Below, one piece after another: positions 62,700 to 64,000 of a stretch of 64,000 nt of DNA. The position numbers and the translations under genes were made by a program. Position 1 is the first letter of the stretch; each line of letters opens with the position of its first letter. Origin of the DNA: Phanerochaete sordida (Eukaryota > Basidiomycota > Agaricomycetes > Polyporales > Phanerochaetaceae); NCBI GenBank assembly GCA_019973155.2, contig BPQB01000052.1, positions 1 to 64,000 on the forward strand, read 5' to 3'. The notes beneath the pieces are model-generated. The model saw nothing but the letters and a program-made list of their open reading frames with translations. It did no database searches and had not been told where the DNA came from.

Positions 62700-64000
62700 G
62701 AAGCCGCACAGTCAGGGAGCTGTGAGAGAGCGTACCTGGCCATGAATGCCGCGCTCGTTGTCACATGAACAGCTGGCAGAGCTCAGTTTCCCGGTGCCAC
62801 ACGGTAGGCAATACAGCATGTACCCTTTCTTGTGCGGTAGGCGACATGTCATCGTACTCAGCAGCCTATAGGGATAGACGTGTTAAGATTACTTCCCCGA
62901 AAACGCCAGAACAGTGCGCTTGCTGCCGGGTGCGGTACTTCGAACTAGTAAAATGGGCCTATCCGCAGCGTGCGAAGTGTCTGCGAGAGATGCCCTGCAT
63001 TCTGACTGTGATAGACTGAGGGATTTATGAGGATTCCCAACAATTGAAGAAGAACAGGCGAGTGAAGTTGGAGTTGTGCGTACCTCTGAGTTCCAGAGCA
63101 TCCTATACTCGGTAGTTTGTTCACATCGAGCTTCAAACCGTCAATATCACAACAGGCACAATGCGATACAGAGGTTGCCCGTCCACGATGGACGTCCCAT
63201 TCTAGAGAGTAAGATGGCACACGCTCAGGCCATAATTGGGAAGGGCGAGACGTCCTCCCGGGCTGAACCCTCAGGGTCGCCGATCACCGAACGTCGCAAT
63301 TTCCGTGCGGGAGCGACGGCGCCGTGCCGTCAGTCCCGCGATACCTTTGCGGGAGCCCGGAGGAAGACAACCCCGGTGGCTAGACATATGGCGTGCATCG
63401 CCCACTGGCATGTCCTCCCGTAATTTGCGTCTCAACGCGTACTTTCTCTGAGCGAGTCGAGTATTACATAGGCGGATAGGAGAGTCCCTCGTACCAATAG
63501 TCTGGCGGAAGTTCTCGGCGCCAATAGGGATTCCTCTGCGGAAGATCCTGCTTTGAGAATTGTGCTGGACAGGGACTGCTGGCACTGTTCAGTGGTAGGG
63601 CGTTTGTCAAACTGTGAAATGCCTGGGGTACTTCAACCCGTCACTGCACCAGATCAGTGGAGCAGATAATGTCAGCCAAGTATGAGGCTTTGAGGTCGTA
63701 ATATCAGAAATCGTCTTCAGAAAAATGTGAGATTGGCCTTCATCGAGGTTGAGCGGAAAAAGGCCTGCCGCGCCTTGAGGCGTTTCAACGATAAGCTTGC
63801 AGCGCTCAGCCCTTACTAACCTTACTTACCTCCTTCACGATGTAGACGCCCTGTTAAGTAGCGAAAACTTACACGCTTCACTCGCGGGCTTATCACGGCT
63901 ACTTACTCCCGTAGTCCCGGCGCTTGGCAGTTCACTTCACAACGTCAGCGGGTAACCTCTGTCACCACGACGCAGCCACGCGACGGAGACGTGCATGTCC
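62700..64000. other. Intergenic to window end
   Basis: Contains the second copy (63262-63370) of the segment at 61681-61790. No gene could be supported; a secreted gene may start beyond the window. Confidence 0.4.

Overview
The window reads as genomic DNA of an agaricomycete (mushroom-forming basidiomycete). It is GC-rich and gene-dense. Genes are split by many short introns of about 47-70 nt with GTGAGT/GTACGT donors and CTGAC-type branch points. Housekeeping genes (RTT106-type histone chaperone, choline-phosphate cytidylyltransferase, DEF1-like CUE protein, rhodanese/dual-specificity phosphatase) are interspersed with accessory genes typical of these fungi. I saw no rRNA, tRNA or CRISPR. 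All exon structures were worked out by hand from splice signals and reading frame; several close exactly to a whole number of codons.

Layout. 0-1.6 kb: cell-death-type N-terminal domain (MLKL_NTD/HeLo-like) joined to a ricin-B-like lectin. 2.2-3.9: RTT106. 4.5: small secreted protein. 5-7: secreted FAD amine oxidase. 8.4-8.9: secreted repeat-peptide precursor. 9.8-12.2: two NADAR genes, the first with an MLKL_NTD-like N-terminus. 13.2 and 14.8-15.1: small secreted proteins. 15.9-17.7: PCT1. 20.1 and 23.0: two secreted double-psi beta-barrel proteins. 23.9-25.2: two NADAR units separated by a 14-base homopolymer. 26.4-29.0: two decayed FAD monooxygenases. 30.7-32.3: unknown minus-strand transcript containing a 99-bp array. 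32.7-41: DNA-transposon genes (zinc finger/transposase-like protein, Ulp1 protease) with inverted repeats between them. 41.6-45.4: four more NADAR domains in three genes. 46.4: two-zinc-finger protein. 47.3-53.4: DEF1-like and phosphatase. 54.1-62.5: cluster of small secreted protein genes, two of them exon-repeat peptide precursors.

Two systems stand out. (1) At least eight NADAR domains (ADP-ribose/N-glycoside chemistry) in six genes share intron positions; one is fused to a membrane-death-type domain and others are tandemly fused, suggesting a diversifying intracellular defence or self/non-self family. (2) Secreted precursors are built from identical-phase micro-exons of about 42-51 nt, each encoding one short repeat; most repeats carry a dibasic (KR/RR) site. 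Exon plus intron recurs every ~100 bp at three unrelated loci. They look like Kex2-processed repeat peptides that evolve by gain and loss of whole exon-intron units.
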